Positions 51,797 to 59,922 of a stretch of 64,000 nucleotides of DNA are shown here, piece by piece (position 1 is the first letter of the stretch; each line of letters starts with the position of its first letter). The stretch lies in NCBI RefSeq assembly GCF_009467825.1, contig NZ_WIOK01000016.1, positions 62,001 through 126,000 on the forward strand, in the 5' to 3' direction. The notes under the pieces are model-generated. The model was not told the DNA's origin, made no database searches, and worked only from the letters and a program-made list of their open reading frames with translations. The DNA is from Cyclobacterium xiamenense (GTDB lineage Bacteria > Bacteroidota > Bacteroidia > Cytophagales > Cyclobacteriaceae). The position numbers and the translations under genes were made by a program.

Positions 51797-52402
51797 TTAG
51801 GATTTGATCAACTTAATAATCTCCTCGTCCATGGGCTTTACAGAAGAGGGGAAAAATTTAACCAAATCGCCTTTTTCATTAACGAAATACTTACAGAAGT
51901 TCCACGATGGCTCGGTGCTGTTCCAACCGTTTAAGTTTTTGTCGGAAAGCCACCGGTACAACGGATGCTTGTCTACGCCTTTCACAGATATCTTTTCAAA
52001 GATGGGAAAGGACACCCCGTAATTTTCGGTACAAAATGTTTTGATGTCTTCATTCGTACCCGGCTCCTGACCGCCAAAATTATTTGCCGGAAAGGCCAGG
52101 ATGGTTAAATCGTCCTTATAGGCCTCGTACAGTTCCTGCAATTCGGCATACTGTGGGGTGTAGCCACACTTGGAGGCAACGTTTACGATCAATAGTTTTT
52201 TTCCTTTGTATTGGGAAAAATCCACCGGGTTTCCATCAATGTCATTCAGGATAAATTCATAGAAATCGGCGGGTGCTTTCATAGGGCTGTGCGTTAAGGT
52301 TGATTCTAACCGGTTGTCGTCGGTAGAACTACTGGTTTGACTTACGTGGGATACTTGAGCGGCAAGCATCCCAATAACGAGAAGGTAAGTAAAGGTGTTC
52401 AT
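51797..52402 (-). CDS. Glutathione peroxidase (Cys type), exported
   Basis: Thiol peroxidase of the GPx family; in bacteria it uses thioredoxin. 201 residues; the N-terminus MNTFTYLLVIGMLAAQVSHV is a probable signal peptide. Catalytic Cys in NVASKCGYTPQYAELQEL; the Gln in FPANNFGGQEPGTNEDI; Trp/Asn in PSWNFCKYFVNEKGD. The tetrad Cys-Gln-Trp-Asn is thus complete; Cys in the W-N-F-C-K position is a variant of the usual Thr/Ser. It starts 2 bases after the argS stop and is probably cotranscribed with it. Confidence 0.93.
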   Translation of the reverse strand: MNTFTYLLVIGMLAAQVSHVSQTSSSTDDNRLESTLTHSPMKAPADFYEFILNDIDGNPVDFSQYKGKKLLIVNVASKCGYTPQYAELQELYEAYKDDLTILAFPANNFGGQEPGTNEDIKTFCTENYGVSFPIFEKISVKGVDKHPLYRWLSDKNLNGWNSTEPSWNFCKYFVNEKGDLVKFFPSSVKPMDEEIIKLIKS

Positions 52403-52404
52403 AG

Positions 52405-54195
52405 TTACATTTTTTGGGGTACATCTATTCTCAATAACTTCATGCCGGAGCCAATTGTTTTGGCAACCTCAGCGGATAAGGCCACCCGAAATGCCTGCAC
52501 TTCAGCTTTGGTCTCGCTAAATATAGGAAGTTCTGCATAAAAGCGGTTGTATTCTTTTGCCAAATCAAATAAATATTGTGCAATTACAGCCGGAGACAGT
52601 TCCTCCGCCGCCATTGCTACCTTTTTTTCATAATCAGCCAGCTGTACAATCACTACCCGTTCCGTCGCCTCCAACCCGGTATAGGACCGATACCGATCAC
52701 AGGAATAGTCCAACTCAATTTGCGCAGCTTTTCGCAGGATCGCTGCAATGCGTGCATGGGTATATTGAATAAACGGACCGGTATTTCCTTGAAATTCAAT
52801 GGATTCCTGTGGATTAAACAGCATCCGCTTTTTGGGGTCTACTTTTAGCAGAAAATATTTCAAGGCTCCCATACCCAGCATGCGGTACAATTCCTCCGCT
52901 TCTTCCTCACTAAACCCTTCAATTTTTCCCAGTTCCTGCGTGTGTTGCCGTGCCGTTTGCACCATTTCCTGAATCAAATCGTCCGCATCCACCACGGTAC
53001 CCTCCCGGGATTTCATTTTTCCAGAGGGCAGGTCTACCATGCCGTAAGAGAGGTGATAGAGACCCGAACCGTAGGGCCGGCCCAGTTTACGTAAGATGGA
53101 AAACAGCACCTCGAAATGGTAATCCTGCTCGTTTCCTACCACATAGACGGATTTTTCGATGCCGTGGTCTTTGTATTTGAGGTCTGCCGTACCCATGTCC
53201 TGCGTCATGTAGACGGAAGTTCCATCCGCCCGAAGAACCAGTTTTTCATCCAATCCTTCGCTGCTCAAATCGGCCCATACCGAGCCGTTTTCCTTTTTGA
53301 AAAACACGCCTTTTTCAAGTCCCTCCCGCACAATATCCTTTCCGAGCAAGTAGGTGTCGGATTCGTAATAGTATTGATCAAAAGTAACGCCCAGGCTGCG
53401 GTACGTTTCTTCAAAACCTTGATACACCCAATTGTTGAGCTTTTTCCATAATTCCACGGTGTGGGGCTCGTTTGCTTCCCACTTTACCAGCATTTCCTGG
53501 GCTTCCTTCATCCAGGCGGCTTCCTTTTTGGCCTGCTCTACCGGCATTCCTCCCGCCTGCAACGCTTGCATTTGTTTTTTGTATTCCTTATCGAAAAGCA
53601 CGTAGTAGTGCCCAACCAGGTGATCTCCCTTCATACCGGAACTTTCCGGACTGGCTCCATTTCCCAATTTTTCGTACGCCACCATGGACTTGCAAATATG
53701 AATGCCCCGGTCATTGACCAAATTGGCTTTCACCACCTCGTACCCGTAGGCTTCCAATATAGCCGCAATAGAAAACCCCAGGAAATTGTTCCGCAAATGC
53801 CCCAGGTGAAGGGGTTTGTTGGTATTTGGAGAACTAAACTCCACCATGACCTTTTTCCCATTTGGCGGAAAGGTACCGTGGTCCGGAAGCAGGGAAAGCT
53901 CTCGGAATCGCTCAAGCCAGTAGGGAGGGGAGAGGCTCAGGTTCAGAAATCCTTTTACCACATTAAAATCCGCCAAGTCGGGCAGGTTTTTCAGCAAATA
54001 CGTACCAATTTTTTCCCCGCTTGCCTCCGGGGACGCTTTGGTGACTTTCAAATACGGAAACAACACAAAGGTATATTCTCCACTAAACTCTTTTCGGGTA
54101 GCTTGCAAGGAAAGGGTTTTTGCATCCAGGTGGTGGTCAAATAGCTCCTGAAAAGCTTGAGCAATGGTTTCTGTGAGTTGCTGTTGTATATCCAT
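52405..54195 (-). CDS. argS: Arginyl-tRNA synthetase
   Basis: Charges tRNA-Arg. 596 residues, usual length, from an ATG at 54195. The N-terminal Add1 domain opens with QLTETIAQAFQELFDHHLD. Class I signatures: EFSSPNTNKPLHLGHLRNNF (HIGH as HLGH) and MVDLPSGKMKSREGTVVDAD (KMSKS as KMKSR). The C-terminal helical anticodon-binding domain includes FIQYTHARIAAILRKA. A leader gene and an RNA element are not seen. The gpx gene follows. Confidence 0.98.
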   Translation of the reverse strand: MDIQQQLTETIAQAFQELFDHHLDAKTLSLQATRKEFSGEYTFVLFPYLKVTKASPEASGEKIGTYLLKNLPDLADFNVVKGFLNLSLSPPYWLERFRELSLLPDHGTFPPNGKKVMVEFSSPNTNKPLHLGHLRNNFLGFSIAAILEAYGYEVVKANLVNDRGIHICKSMVAYEKLGNGASPESSGMKGDHLVGHYYVLFDKEYKKQMQALQAGGMPVEQAKKEAAWMKEAQEMLVKWEANEPHTVELWKKLNNWVYQGFEETYRSLGVTFDQYYYESDTYLLGKDIVREGLEKGVFFKKENGSVWADLSSEGLDEKLVLRADGTSVYMTQDMGTADLKYKDHGIEKSVYVVGNEQDYHFEVLFSILRKLGRPYGSGLYHLSYGMVDLPSGKMKSREGTVVDADDLIQEMVQTARQHTQELGKIEGFSEEEAEELYRMLGMGALKYFLLKVDPKKRMLFNPQESIEFQGNTGPFIQYTHARIAAILRKAAQIELDYSCDRYRSYTGLEATERVVIVQLADYEKKVAMAAEELSPAVIAQYLFDLAKEYNRFYAELPIFSETKAEVQAFRVALSAEVAKTIGSGMKLLRIDVPQKM

Positions 54196-54272
54196 AGTGT
54201 TCGGTACGCCTTCAATATCATGAGGCGCAAATATAAGGCTTTCCCCTCAAACGGAGTAAGGCCGCCTGGGTT

Positions 54273-54280
54273 TATCTTTC
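54273..54280 (+). promoter_or_regulatory. -7 promoter box TATCTTTC before alkB
   Basis: TATCTTTC lies 23 bases before the GTG at 54303 and 53 before the ATG at 54333, and resembles the box seen before several other genes here. Confidence 0.35.
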
Positions 54281-54332
54281 CGTTTCGCACTACCTATTCA
54301 AGGTGAAAAATCCCAAACGTTTTTGTTCCAGA

Positions 54333-54944
54333 ATGAGTTATCTACCAAAATTATCCGTACCGATGCACCGAAATTTATTGCCCCAGGATGGGGAAATGTA
54401 CGTGTTTGATCATTTTTTTGCGCCAGAGATAGCCGATCGGTACCTCAGGCAGCTAAAGAAAATGCCCGGTTGGAAGCAGGAGCCTATACGGATTTTTGGT
54501 AAAGAGGTATTGCAGCCTCGGTTGACTGCTTTTTGTGGCATCAATGACACCGCCTACGCCTATTCCGGCATTCGGATGCATCCCCAACCGATGACCGACG
54601 AATTGCTAGCCATATTGGATGAAATAGAGCAGTTTTCGCAACTATCGTTTACACATGTATTGCTCAATTGGTATCGAAACGGATCCGACAGCATGGGCTG
54701 GCACCGTGACAACGAGGCTTCACTCGGTAAGGATCCGGCGATCGCTTCGGTAAGTTTTGGTGAACCCAGGAAATTTCAGGTCCGACGCAAAAAAAATCCA
54801 AAGGAAAAGTTTTCCCTGATCCTTCCGCACGGCAGTCTGCTACTGATGAAAGGTTCCATGCAGACGCACTGGGAGCATTCCCTTCCGAAAACCAAGGTTT
54901 CGACCGGTGATCGGATTAATTTAACGTTTCGAAAGATTTTTTAA
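54333..54944 (+). CDS. alkB: Alpha-ketoglutarate-dependent dioxygenase, AlkB family
   Basis: Fe(II)/2-oxoglutarate enzyme that removes alkyl groups from DNA or RNA. Start uncertain: ATG 54333 (MSYLPKLSVPMHRNLL) is preferred over a GTG at 54303; an ATG at 54363 is also possible. Motifs: MGWHRDNEASLG (H-x-D of the metal site), VSFGEPRKFQVRRK, GSLLLMKGSMQTHWEHSLPK (distal His), and RINLTFRKIF (the R-x-x-x-x-x-R 2-oxoglutarate motif). Substrate-lid and nucleotide recognition region PRLTAFCGINDTAYAYSG and MHPQPMTDELL fit AlkB. No DNA-repair neighbours. Confidence 0.94.
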   Translation: MSYLPKLSVPMHRNLLPQDGEMYVFDHFFAPEIADRYLRQLKKMPGWKQEPIRIFGKEVLQPRLTAFCGINDTAYAYSGIRMHPQPMTDELLAILDEIEQFSQLSFTHVLLNWYRNGSDSMGWHRDNEASLGKDPAIASVSFGEPRKFQVRRKKNPKEKFSLILPHGSLLLMKGSMQTHWEHSLPKTKVSTGDRINLTFRKIF

Positions 54945-55217
54945 CCGCTGATCAAAAACATCTCATTTAGGTATATTTGTTTACAGTTTGGGGCGATTGG
55001 TTCACACGTTTTTTCCAAGCCACCGGAAATCGCCGGAATATCGGTGGCGCCTGTTTTCAACAAATTCCTCTTTTCCATCGAGATAGACGACTTTTATGTC
55101 GTATTAATTACCTGTATAGTTATTTGGCATAACAGTTGAATAAAGATAATTGAAAATAATATATAAAAAGTATTGTTTTCGACCAACTATTAGTTAACAC
55201 CATAAACCAATGTACGT

Positions 55218-55550
55218 ATGAAAAAGGTCATGTTATCCCTTGCGGCCCTGAGCGTATTCGCCATTGCCGGGATCAATGCCACAACGCTTCCTGGAGAAGC
55301 AACTGTCTTGGTACAGGAAACTACGAAAATTGATCCGGAAAGTCTTCCAGAAAAAGTGAAAGAAGCCATCGAAACGGACGATGCTGTCAGTTTACTGACC
55401 ATTAAAGAGGCGCACCAGAAGATGGAGGAGGGGCAGGTAGTGTACCAGGTTATCTTTGAAAGCAGCAACCCAGGCGAAGAAGTAAAGAAAATGTACGATG
55501 CCGCTGGTAAAGAAGTAGCGCAACAGAAGGCGGTAGAACCCATCCGCTAA
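55218..55550 (+). CDS. Small exported protein, PepSY-like
   Basis: 110-residue secreted protein; signal MKKVMLSLAALSVFAIAGINA. The mature part, with SLPEKVKEAIETDDAVSLLT, IKEAHQKMEEGQVVYQVIFE and SSNPGEEVKKMYDAAGKEV, has the strand-helix layout of a PepSY-type domain as found in many small Bacteroidota exported proteins. Function unknown, possibly protease inhibition. A good terminator follows. A plausible promoter (TTG at 55150-55152, TATTGTTTT from 55171) lies upstream. Confidence 0.8.
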   Translation: MKKVMLSLAALSVFAIAGINATTLPGEATVLVQETTKIDPESLPEKVKEAIETDDAVSLLTIKEAHQKMEEGQVVYQVIFESSNPGEEVKKMYDAAGKEVAQQKAVEPIR

Positions 55551-55581
55551 ACCCATTTTTTCATTGACTTAACCAACGTAA

Positions 55582-55611
55582 AAGCAATGGTCGCTGACCA
55601 TTGCTTTTTTG
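55582..55611 (+). terminator. Intrinsic terminator after the PepSY-like gene
   Basis: Arms 55583-55592 and 55596-55605 (AGCAATGGTC / GACCATTGCT) are exact complements with a 3-base loop, followed by TTTTT. Ten-pair stem, textbook form. Confidence 0.9.
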
Positions 55612-56343
55612 TTAGGCAGGTGAGAATCCGGAAATCGCTACGACGCTGCCATTTTCCATCCGATGGGTTCCAGTGGCAAGTTGCAGGAAAGGGCATTCGG
55701 ATTCCGTAAAAGCCTCCGGTAAGCTACCCCAGGCATTGTCGCCAGGGTTTTGCTTGCCTGCGTCGTTTTGGCGAAAAAGCACACCGTGCGCAAGAATCCC
55801 TTTATCACGGTACCTGTTTGCAAAAAAAGCTGTGAGAATCCGAACGGATTGGAGGTGCTTCTTATGAATTTCTTTTTCAGGCAAGTAGCCCGGCCCTGCA
55901 ATAAAATGTTGGTTATTAATTATTTTGCCGCCGGTTTTAAAGAAAGGTATTAGCGACTCTGTCAACTCCTGAAAGGAATACATTTTTAGGGAAGATACTT
56001 CCTGAAGTTTCTTCCACAACGCAACCGGGACGCCTTCCGCTGGAATGGTAGGGGCCAGGGAGTTGTTGATAAGGAAATCAATTTTTCCAAACTTGCTGTG
56101 GACCCGGGAAGCCACCTCCTGACAAAAACCCGGTTGAAGCAGATCACCTGTTACCAGTTCACAGTGTCGATTTTCCTGCTCAACCGCCCGTTTGTTTTTT
56201 AAACAATCGGCATTCTTTTCCGACGCACATAGCAATACATCCGCTCCATTTTGGGCGAATTTCCTTGAAAGGACGCCGGCGAATTGGGATTCTCCCCGTG
56301 TGATAAGGACTACCCGGTTCTTTAGCCGTTGCTGTGTTTTCAT
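55612..56343 (-). CDS. SDR-family protein with degenerate active-site motifs
   Basis: Short-chain dehydrogenase homologue of unknown and maybe non-catalytic function. 243 residues from the ATG at 56343 (MKTQQRLKNRVVLITRG). The fold looks intact (NGADVLLCASEKNADC, CELVTGDLLQPGFC, HSKFGKIDFLINNSLAPT, AHGVLFRQNDAG), but key motifs are altered: the cofactor loop T-G-x-x-x-G-I-G reads TRGESQFAG, N-N-A-G reads NNSLAP, the catalytic Ser site reads IINNQHFIAG and the Tyr-x-x-x-Lys site is not clear (YLPEKEIHKKH). An earlier start at 56391 is possible. It is convergent with the PepSY-like gene over the terminator. Confidence 0.75.
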   Translation of the reverse strand: MKTQQRLKNRVVLITRGESQFAGVLSRKFAQNGADVLLCASEKNADCLKNKRAVEQENRHCELVTGDLLQPGFCQEVASRVHSKFGKIDFLINNSLAPTIPAEGVPVALWKKLQEVSSLKMYSFQELTESLIPFFKTGGKIINNQHFIAGPGYLPEKEIHKKHLQSVRILTAFFANRYRDKGILAHGVLFRQNDAGKQNPGDNAWGSLPEAFTESECPFLQLATGTHRMENGSVVAISGFSPA

Positions 56344-56504
56344 CGGTCGGTTAGGTTGGAGACAAACAAACGTATGCGAATTGTGTACCAAGTTTTAATT
56401 TTGGTCCAGCGATCTTGCATGGAAGGGGCAGTGGGAGGAAAACCATGGGTCCCGAATGGAGGGATTGTATCATTAGCAAGGCAACGCGAAAGCAGCAGAA
56501 GTAT

Positions 56505-57437
56505 TTATTGATTTCTAAAAATACGGTACTGATCAATAATCTCTTGTCGTCCGATTCCCCGGTGCACCAGCAGCTGGTTCCGGAACCGTAGGGGGTTTTT
56601 CGCGTCGAGAAGTATGGGCTCTTTTCCAGGAAAGGCCAGGTTTTGCATGCTGTTTTTGGCCCGTAAAATCCACCCCTGGTAAGCGGGAAGTTCATCCGGT
56701 TCGCCCATAATTACGGTACCGGGATCGTTCGGTCCCGCGGCGGTCAGGTTGATCCAAGGCCCGGCGGCTATGGGAAGTTCCTGAGACATTACTTTCCCGT
56801 CTTCGTCATAAAAACCGGGAGTATCTCCAAGCCGTATGCGCGGGGAAAAGCCTCCATAGCCCTTTGGATCTTCCGATCCACCCAGTCGAATGCCTTTCAT
56901 CAAGTGCTTTAATTCAATATCAAAGGCGAGTTTGTAGGCCGATGAAGAAACGCGCTGGTAGGTAACGCTCAACTATTCTTCGATCAGGTTTTTCTTAATG
57001 GCTCCGGTCCCCTTCCAAATAATCGTTGCTTCCAGACTGGCGGAACCATTGGGGTTTACCGCTGTTTTTACTTTTTTCACCTCCCAGACAATGTTTTCAC
57101 AAATCCAGGGGTCTGCCGCCCGCTGCTCGTTTACCCAGAGCTGATGCCAGGTCCAAAATATTCCGCGGTGATGGGGATGGTCTGCCGGAAAATCCTCCGT
57201 GATGACCTCTCCATCGGTGTTGTACAGGGGGTGGATGTAGTTGGCGCGTGGATACATGCCATCTTTACTTTTCGTAGCCGTTTGGTAAAAATACCGGGGC
57301 TGGCCATCCTCCAACAGCATCCAGCCGTCTGCCTGTTCCTCGAACATCAATTGTTGTCCGATCGACTGAAACGGATTTTGCAGCAAAAAGACAACAAAAC
57401 AAGCAAATTTGATACGAAGTAAGAGCGGTGTAGGCAT
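56505..57437 (-). pseudogene. PmoA-like (DUF6807) exported protein, interrupted by an in-frame TAG
   Basis: Exported protein of the methane-oxygenase-PmoA-like family, found near sugar-degradation genes in Bacteroidota and Planctomycetes. Signal peptide in MPTPLLLRIKFACFVVFLL; then LLEDGQPRYFYQTATKSKDG, RANYIHPLYNTDGEVITED, DFPADHPHHRGIFWTWHQLW with the family's H-P-H-H-R-G-I, ending the first part IKKNLIEE. A TAG codon (56973-56975) follows, and the same frame continues as LSVTYQRVSSSAYKLAFDIE, IRLGGSEDPKGYGGFSPR, SQELPIAAGPWINLTAAGP, GKEPILLDAKNPLRF and a TAA at 56505. Only one codon is wrong, so it is a nonsense mutation, a sequencing error, or readthrough. An annotation might give two genes, 154 and 155 residues. 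Confidence 0.82.
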
Positions 57438-57499
57438 TTGTATGGCTTAGGCGTTAAAAATACGGGATTGCCGGGAATTAACCTAGTGGATCTTTAACC

Positions 57500-57535
57500 A
57501 CAAAAGCCGAAAAAATGTCTTTTTTCGGCTTTTGT
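57500..57535 (-). terminator. Intrinsic terminator of the peroxiredoxin-transketolase operon
   Basis: Perfect 16-pair hairpin (57500-57515 with 57520-57535) with a 4-base loop. On the minus strand it has a run of T inside the 3' arm. It lies about 20 bases after the stop at 57553. Confidence 0.85.
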
Positions 57536-57552
57536 AGTAATAATTCTATGTC

Positions 57553-58521
57553 CTATTTCCTTGAAATGGCCTTTTTCGCTGCTTTCACGATATTTTCCGC
57601 ATTCAATCCGTATTTTTCCAACAGGTCCACGGGCTTTCCGGATTCACCGAAGGAATCGTCTACGCCAATGAATTCCTGTGGAACGGGGTGGTTTCGAACC
57701 AGCGTCTGAGCGATGCTGTCTCCCAATCCACCGTTAAATTGGTGTTCCTCGGCAGTAACCACACAGCCGGTCTTGGCAACGGATGCCAGGACAGCTTCTG
57801 TGTCCAGGGGCTTGATGGTGTGGATATTGATGAGCTCCACGGAGATGCCTTCCTCGCGTAGCATCGCTTCCGCCACTACGGCTTCCCAAACCAGGTGTCC
57901 GGTAGCAAATAGGGTGACATCCGATCCTTCGATCATCTTCCAGGCTTTTCCGATTTCGAAGGGCTGGTCTGCAGGCGTAAAGATGGGCCAGCTAGGCCTG
58001 CCAAAACGCAGATAAACCGGTCCCTCGTGGTCGGCAATGGCGATAGTCGCTGCCTTGGTCTGGTTGTAATCGCAGGGATTGATCACCGTCATGTTGGGCA
58101 ACATCTTCATCATGCCCAGGTCTTCCAGGATTTGGTGCGTGGCACCGTCCTCGCCCAGGGTAAGGCCGGCGTGGGAGGCGCATATTTTTACGTTTTTCTC
58201 CGAATAGGCGATGGATTGGCGAATCTGATCGTAGACCCGACCGGTGGAGAAATTGGCGAAGGTTCCGGTGTAGGGGATTTTACCCCCGATGGTCAGTCCC
58301 GCTGCCATGCCCATCATATTGGCCTCGGAGATGCCCACCTGAAAAAAGCGATCGGGAAATTCCTTCTGAAAGGCGCCCATCTTCAGGGAGCCGATAAGGT
58401 CGGCGCAAAGGCCAACCACGTTTTTGTTTTTCTTGCCTACCTCTAGAAAGCCGTCTCCGAAACCGGAGCGGGTATCTTTTTTTTCCGTGTAGGTATATTT
58501 GGTATCGAGTGTCTTTTCCAT
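57553..58521 (-). CDS. Transketolase, C-terminal subunit
   Basis: Pyrimidine-binding half of the split transketolase, part of the pentose phosphate pathway. 322 residues. Features: VGLCADLIGSLKMGAFQKEF, RFFQVGISEANMMGMAAGLT (Glu that activates TPP), GRVYDQIRQSIAYSEKNV, KICASHAGLTLGEDGATHQI (G-x-x-x-G-x-D-G-x-T-H), MTVINPCDYNQTKAA, and the C-terminal VVTAEEHQFNGGLGDSIAQT. Together with the 283-residue subunit it makes the full enzyme. The two genes are 33 bases apart. Confidence 0.96.
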   Translation of the reverse strand: MEKTLDTKYTYTEKKDTRSGFGDGFLEVGKKNKNVVGLCADLIGSLKMGAFQKEFPDRFFQVGISEANMMGMAAGLTIGGKIPYTGTFANFSTGRVYDQIRQSIAYSEKNVKICASHAGLTLGEDGATHQILEDLGMMKMLPNMTVINPCDYNQTKAATIAIADHEGPVYLRFGRPSWPIFTPADQPFEIGKAWKMIEGSDVTLFATGHLVWEAVVAEAMLREEGISVELINIHTIKPLDTEAVLASVAKTGCVVTAEEHQFNGGLGDSIAQTLVRNHPVPQEFIGVDDSFGESGKPVDLLEKYGLNAENIVKAAKKAISRK

Positions 58522-58554
58522 TCTTTTACTGAAATTTATCGTAGCTGTCCGGGA

Positions 58555-59406
58555 TCAATAATCGCCCAGTGTTTCTTCCAATTGTCCCAGGGCATTTTCC
58601 AGTTGCTCGTCGTTGGGAGCGACGCCGTGCCATTTGTGGGTTCCCACCATAAAATCCACGCCGTAACCCATGTCGGTATGCAACAGGTTGAGTACCGGTT
58701 TTCCACGGCCCAGTAGACCTTTTGCTTTTTCCAGCGAAGCGATGACCTCGGTGATGTCGTTGCCGTTTTCGGTCACGATCACTTCCCAGCCAAAAGCTTC
58801 CCACTTGGCTTTCAGGTCGAGTAAGTTCATGACTTCCCGGGTAGGGCCGTCGATTTGCTGTCCGTTTACATCAATGGATGCGATAAGGTTGTCCACGCCG
58901 TGGTGGGGAGCACACATGGCGGCTTCCCATATTTGGCCCTCTTGCTGCTCGCCATCCCCCATTAATGCATACACCAATCGCTCATCGCCGTTTAGTTTCT
59001 TGGCGAGCGCTGCACCAATGGCTACGGATAGTCCCTGCCCCAATGAGCCGGAGGCCACCCGGATGCCCGGAAGTCCCTCTTCGGTGGCGGGATGCCCCTG
59101 CAGACGGCTATTGATTTTTCGAAAGGTTTTTAGCTCCTCCGTGTCAAAATACCCACTTCTGGAAAGCACACTGTACCATACGGGAGAGATATGTCCGTTT
59201 GAGAGGAAAAATAAGTCTTCGCCGATCCCGTCGGGATTAAAGGAGTTGGAATGCTTCATTTGGTCAAAATACAGGGCAACAAAAAATTCGGTACAGCCCA
59301 GAGAAGCGCCCGGGTGACCCGATTGACAGGCATGCACCATGCGCAAAATGTCTCTTCGTACCTGAGAGCATACGGCTTGCAATTGTTCGGTTGTGTGTTT
59401 TTCCAT
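58555..59406 (-). CDS. Transketolase, N-terminal subunit
   Basis: TPP-diphosphate-binding half of the split transketolase. 283 residues. Features: VRRDILRMVHACQSGHPGASLG (start of transketolase, S-G-H-P-G), LFFLSNGHISPVWYSVLSRS, RLQGHPATEEGLPGIRVASGSL-type segment, ALMGDGEQQEGQIWEAAM (TPP motif G-D-G-x-x-x-E-G-x-x-W-E-A), and TDMGYGVDFMVGTHKWHGVA. Split transketolases are widespread. It starts 10 bases after the peroxiredoxin gene, so prx, tktN and tktC are one operon, linking oxidative stress defence to pentose phosphate flow. Confidence 0.96.
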   Translation of the reverse strand: MEKHTTEQLQAVCSQVRRDILRMVHACQSGHPGASLGCTEFFVALYFDQMKHSNSFNPDGIGEDLFFLSNGHISPVWYSVLSRSGYFDTEELKTFRKINSRLQGHPATEEGLPGIRVASGSLGQGLSVAIGAALAKKLNGDERLVYALMGDGEQQEGQIWEAAMCAPHHGVDNLIASIDVNGQQIDGPTREVMNLLDLKAKWEAFGWEVIVTENGNDITEVIASLEKAKGLLGRGKPVLNLLHTDMGYGVDFMVGTHKWHGVAPNDEQLENALGQLEETLGDY

Positions 59407-59416
59407 TGATTTGGAA

Positions 59417-59866
59417 TTAGTTAAGTATTTGATTGGTGTGTTCTTTGGTTTTTACTTTTTCGATGACTTCTTCGATAAGGCCTTCTTCGTTGATGACAAA
59501 GGTAGTCCGGGCCGTGCCCATGTACTTTCTGCCGTACATGCTTTTTTCTACCCAGGTTCCGTATTTTTCGTGAACGCTTTTGTCTTCGTCAGCAATCAGC
59601 GGAAAAGGTAAGCTGTGTTTTTCAATAAATTTTTGATGCGATTTTGCTGAATCCGAACTGATACCCAGTACCACGTAGCCGGCTTTTTGAAGTGCCTCGT
59701 AGTTGTCCCGCAAATTGCAGGCCTGGGTGGTGCAGCCGGGTGTATTGTCTTTGGGATAAAAATACAAGACCACCTTTTTGCCTTTAAAATCGGAAAGCTT
59801 TATGGGGTTTCCATCCTGGTCTACGGATTCAAAATCCGGAGCTTTTTGGCCTTTTTCTACTGACAT
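59417..59866 (-). CDS. bcp: Thioredoxin-dependent thiol peroxidase (BCP/PrxQ family)
   Basis: Reduces hydrogen peroxide and organic peroxides with thioredoxin. 149 residues, cytoplasmic. Active site YPKDNTPGCTTQACNLRDNY holds the peroxidatic Cys45 and the resolving Cys50, the T-x-x-C arrangement of PrxQ; FVINEEGLIEEVIEKVKTKE is the C-terminal part. ISSDSAKSHQKFIEKHSLPF is also typical. First gene of the prx-tktN-tktC operon. Confidence 0.97.
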   Translation of the reverse strand: MSVEKGQKAPDFESVDQDGNPIKLSDFKGKKVVLYFYPKDNTPGCTTQACNLRDNYEALQKAGYVVLGISSDSAKSHQKFIEKHSLPFPLIADEDKSVHEKYGTWVEKSMYGRKYMGTARTTFVINEEGLIEEVIEKVKTKEHTNQILN

Positions 59867-59922
59867 GATACCTGTTTTTTTCGGTTGGTTAATTGATTTG
59901 ACGCCCCAAATATCGGAATAAA

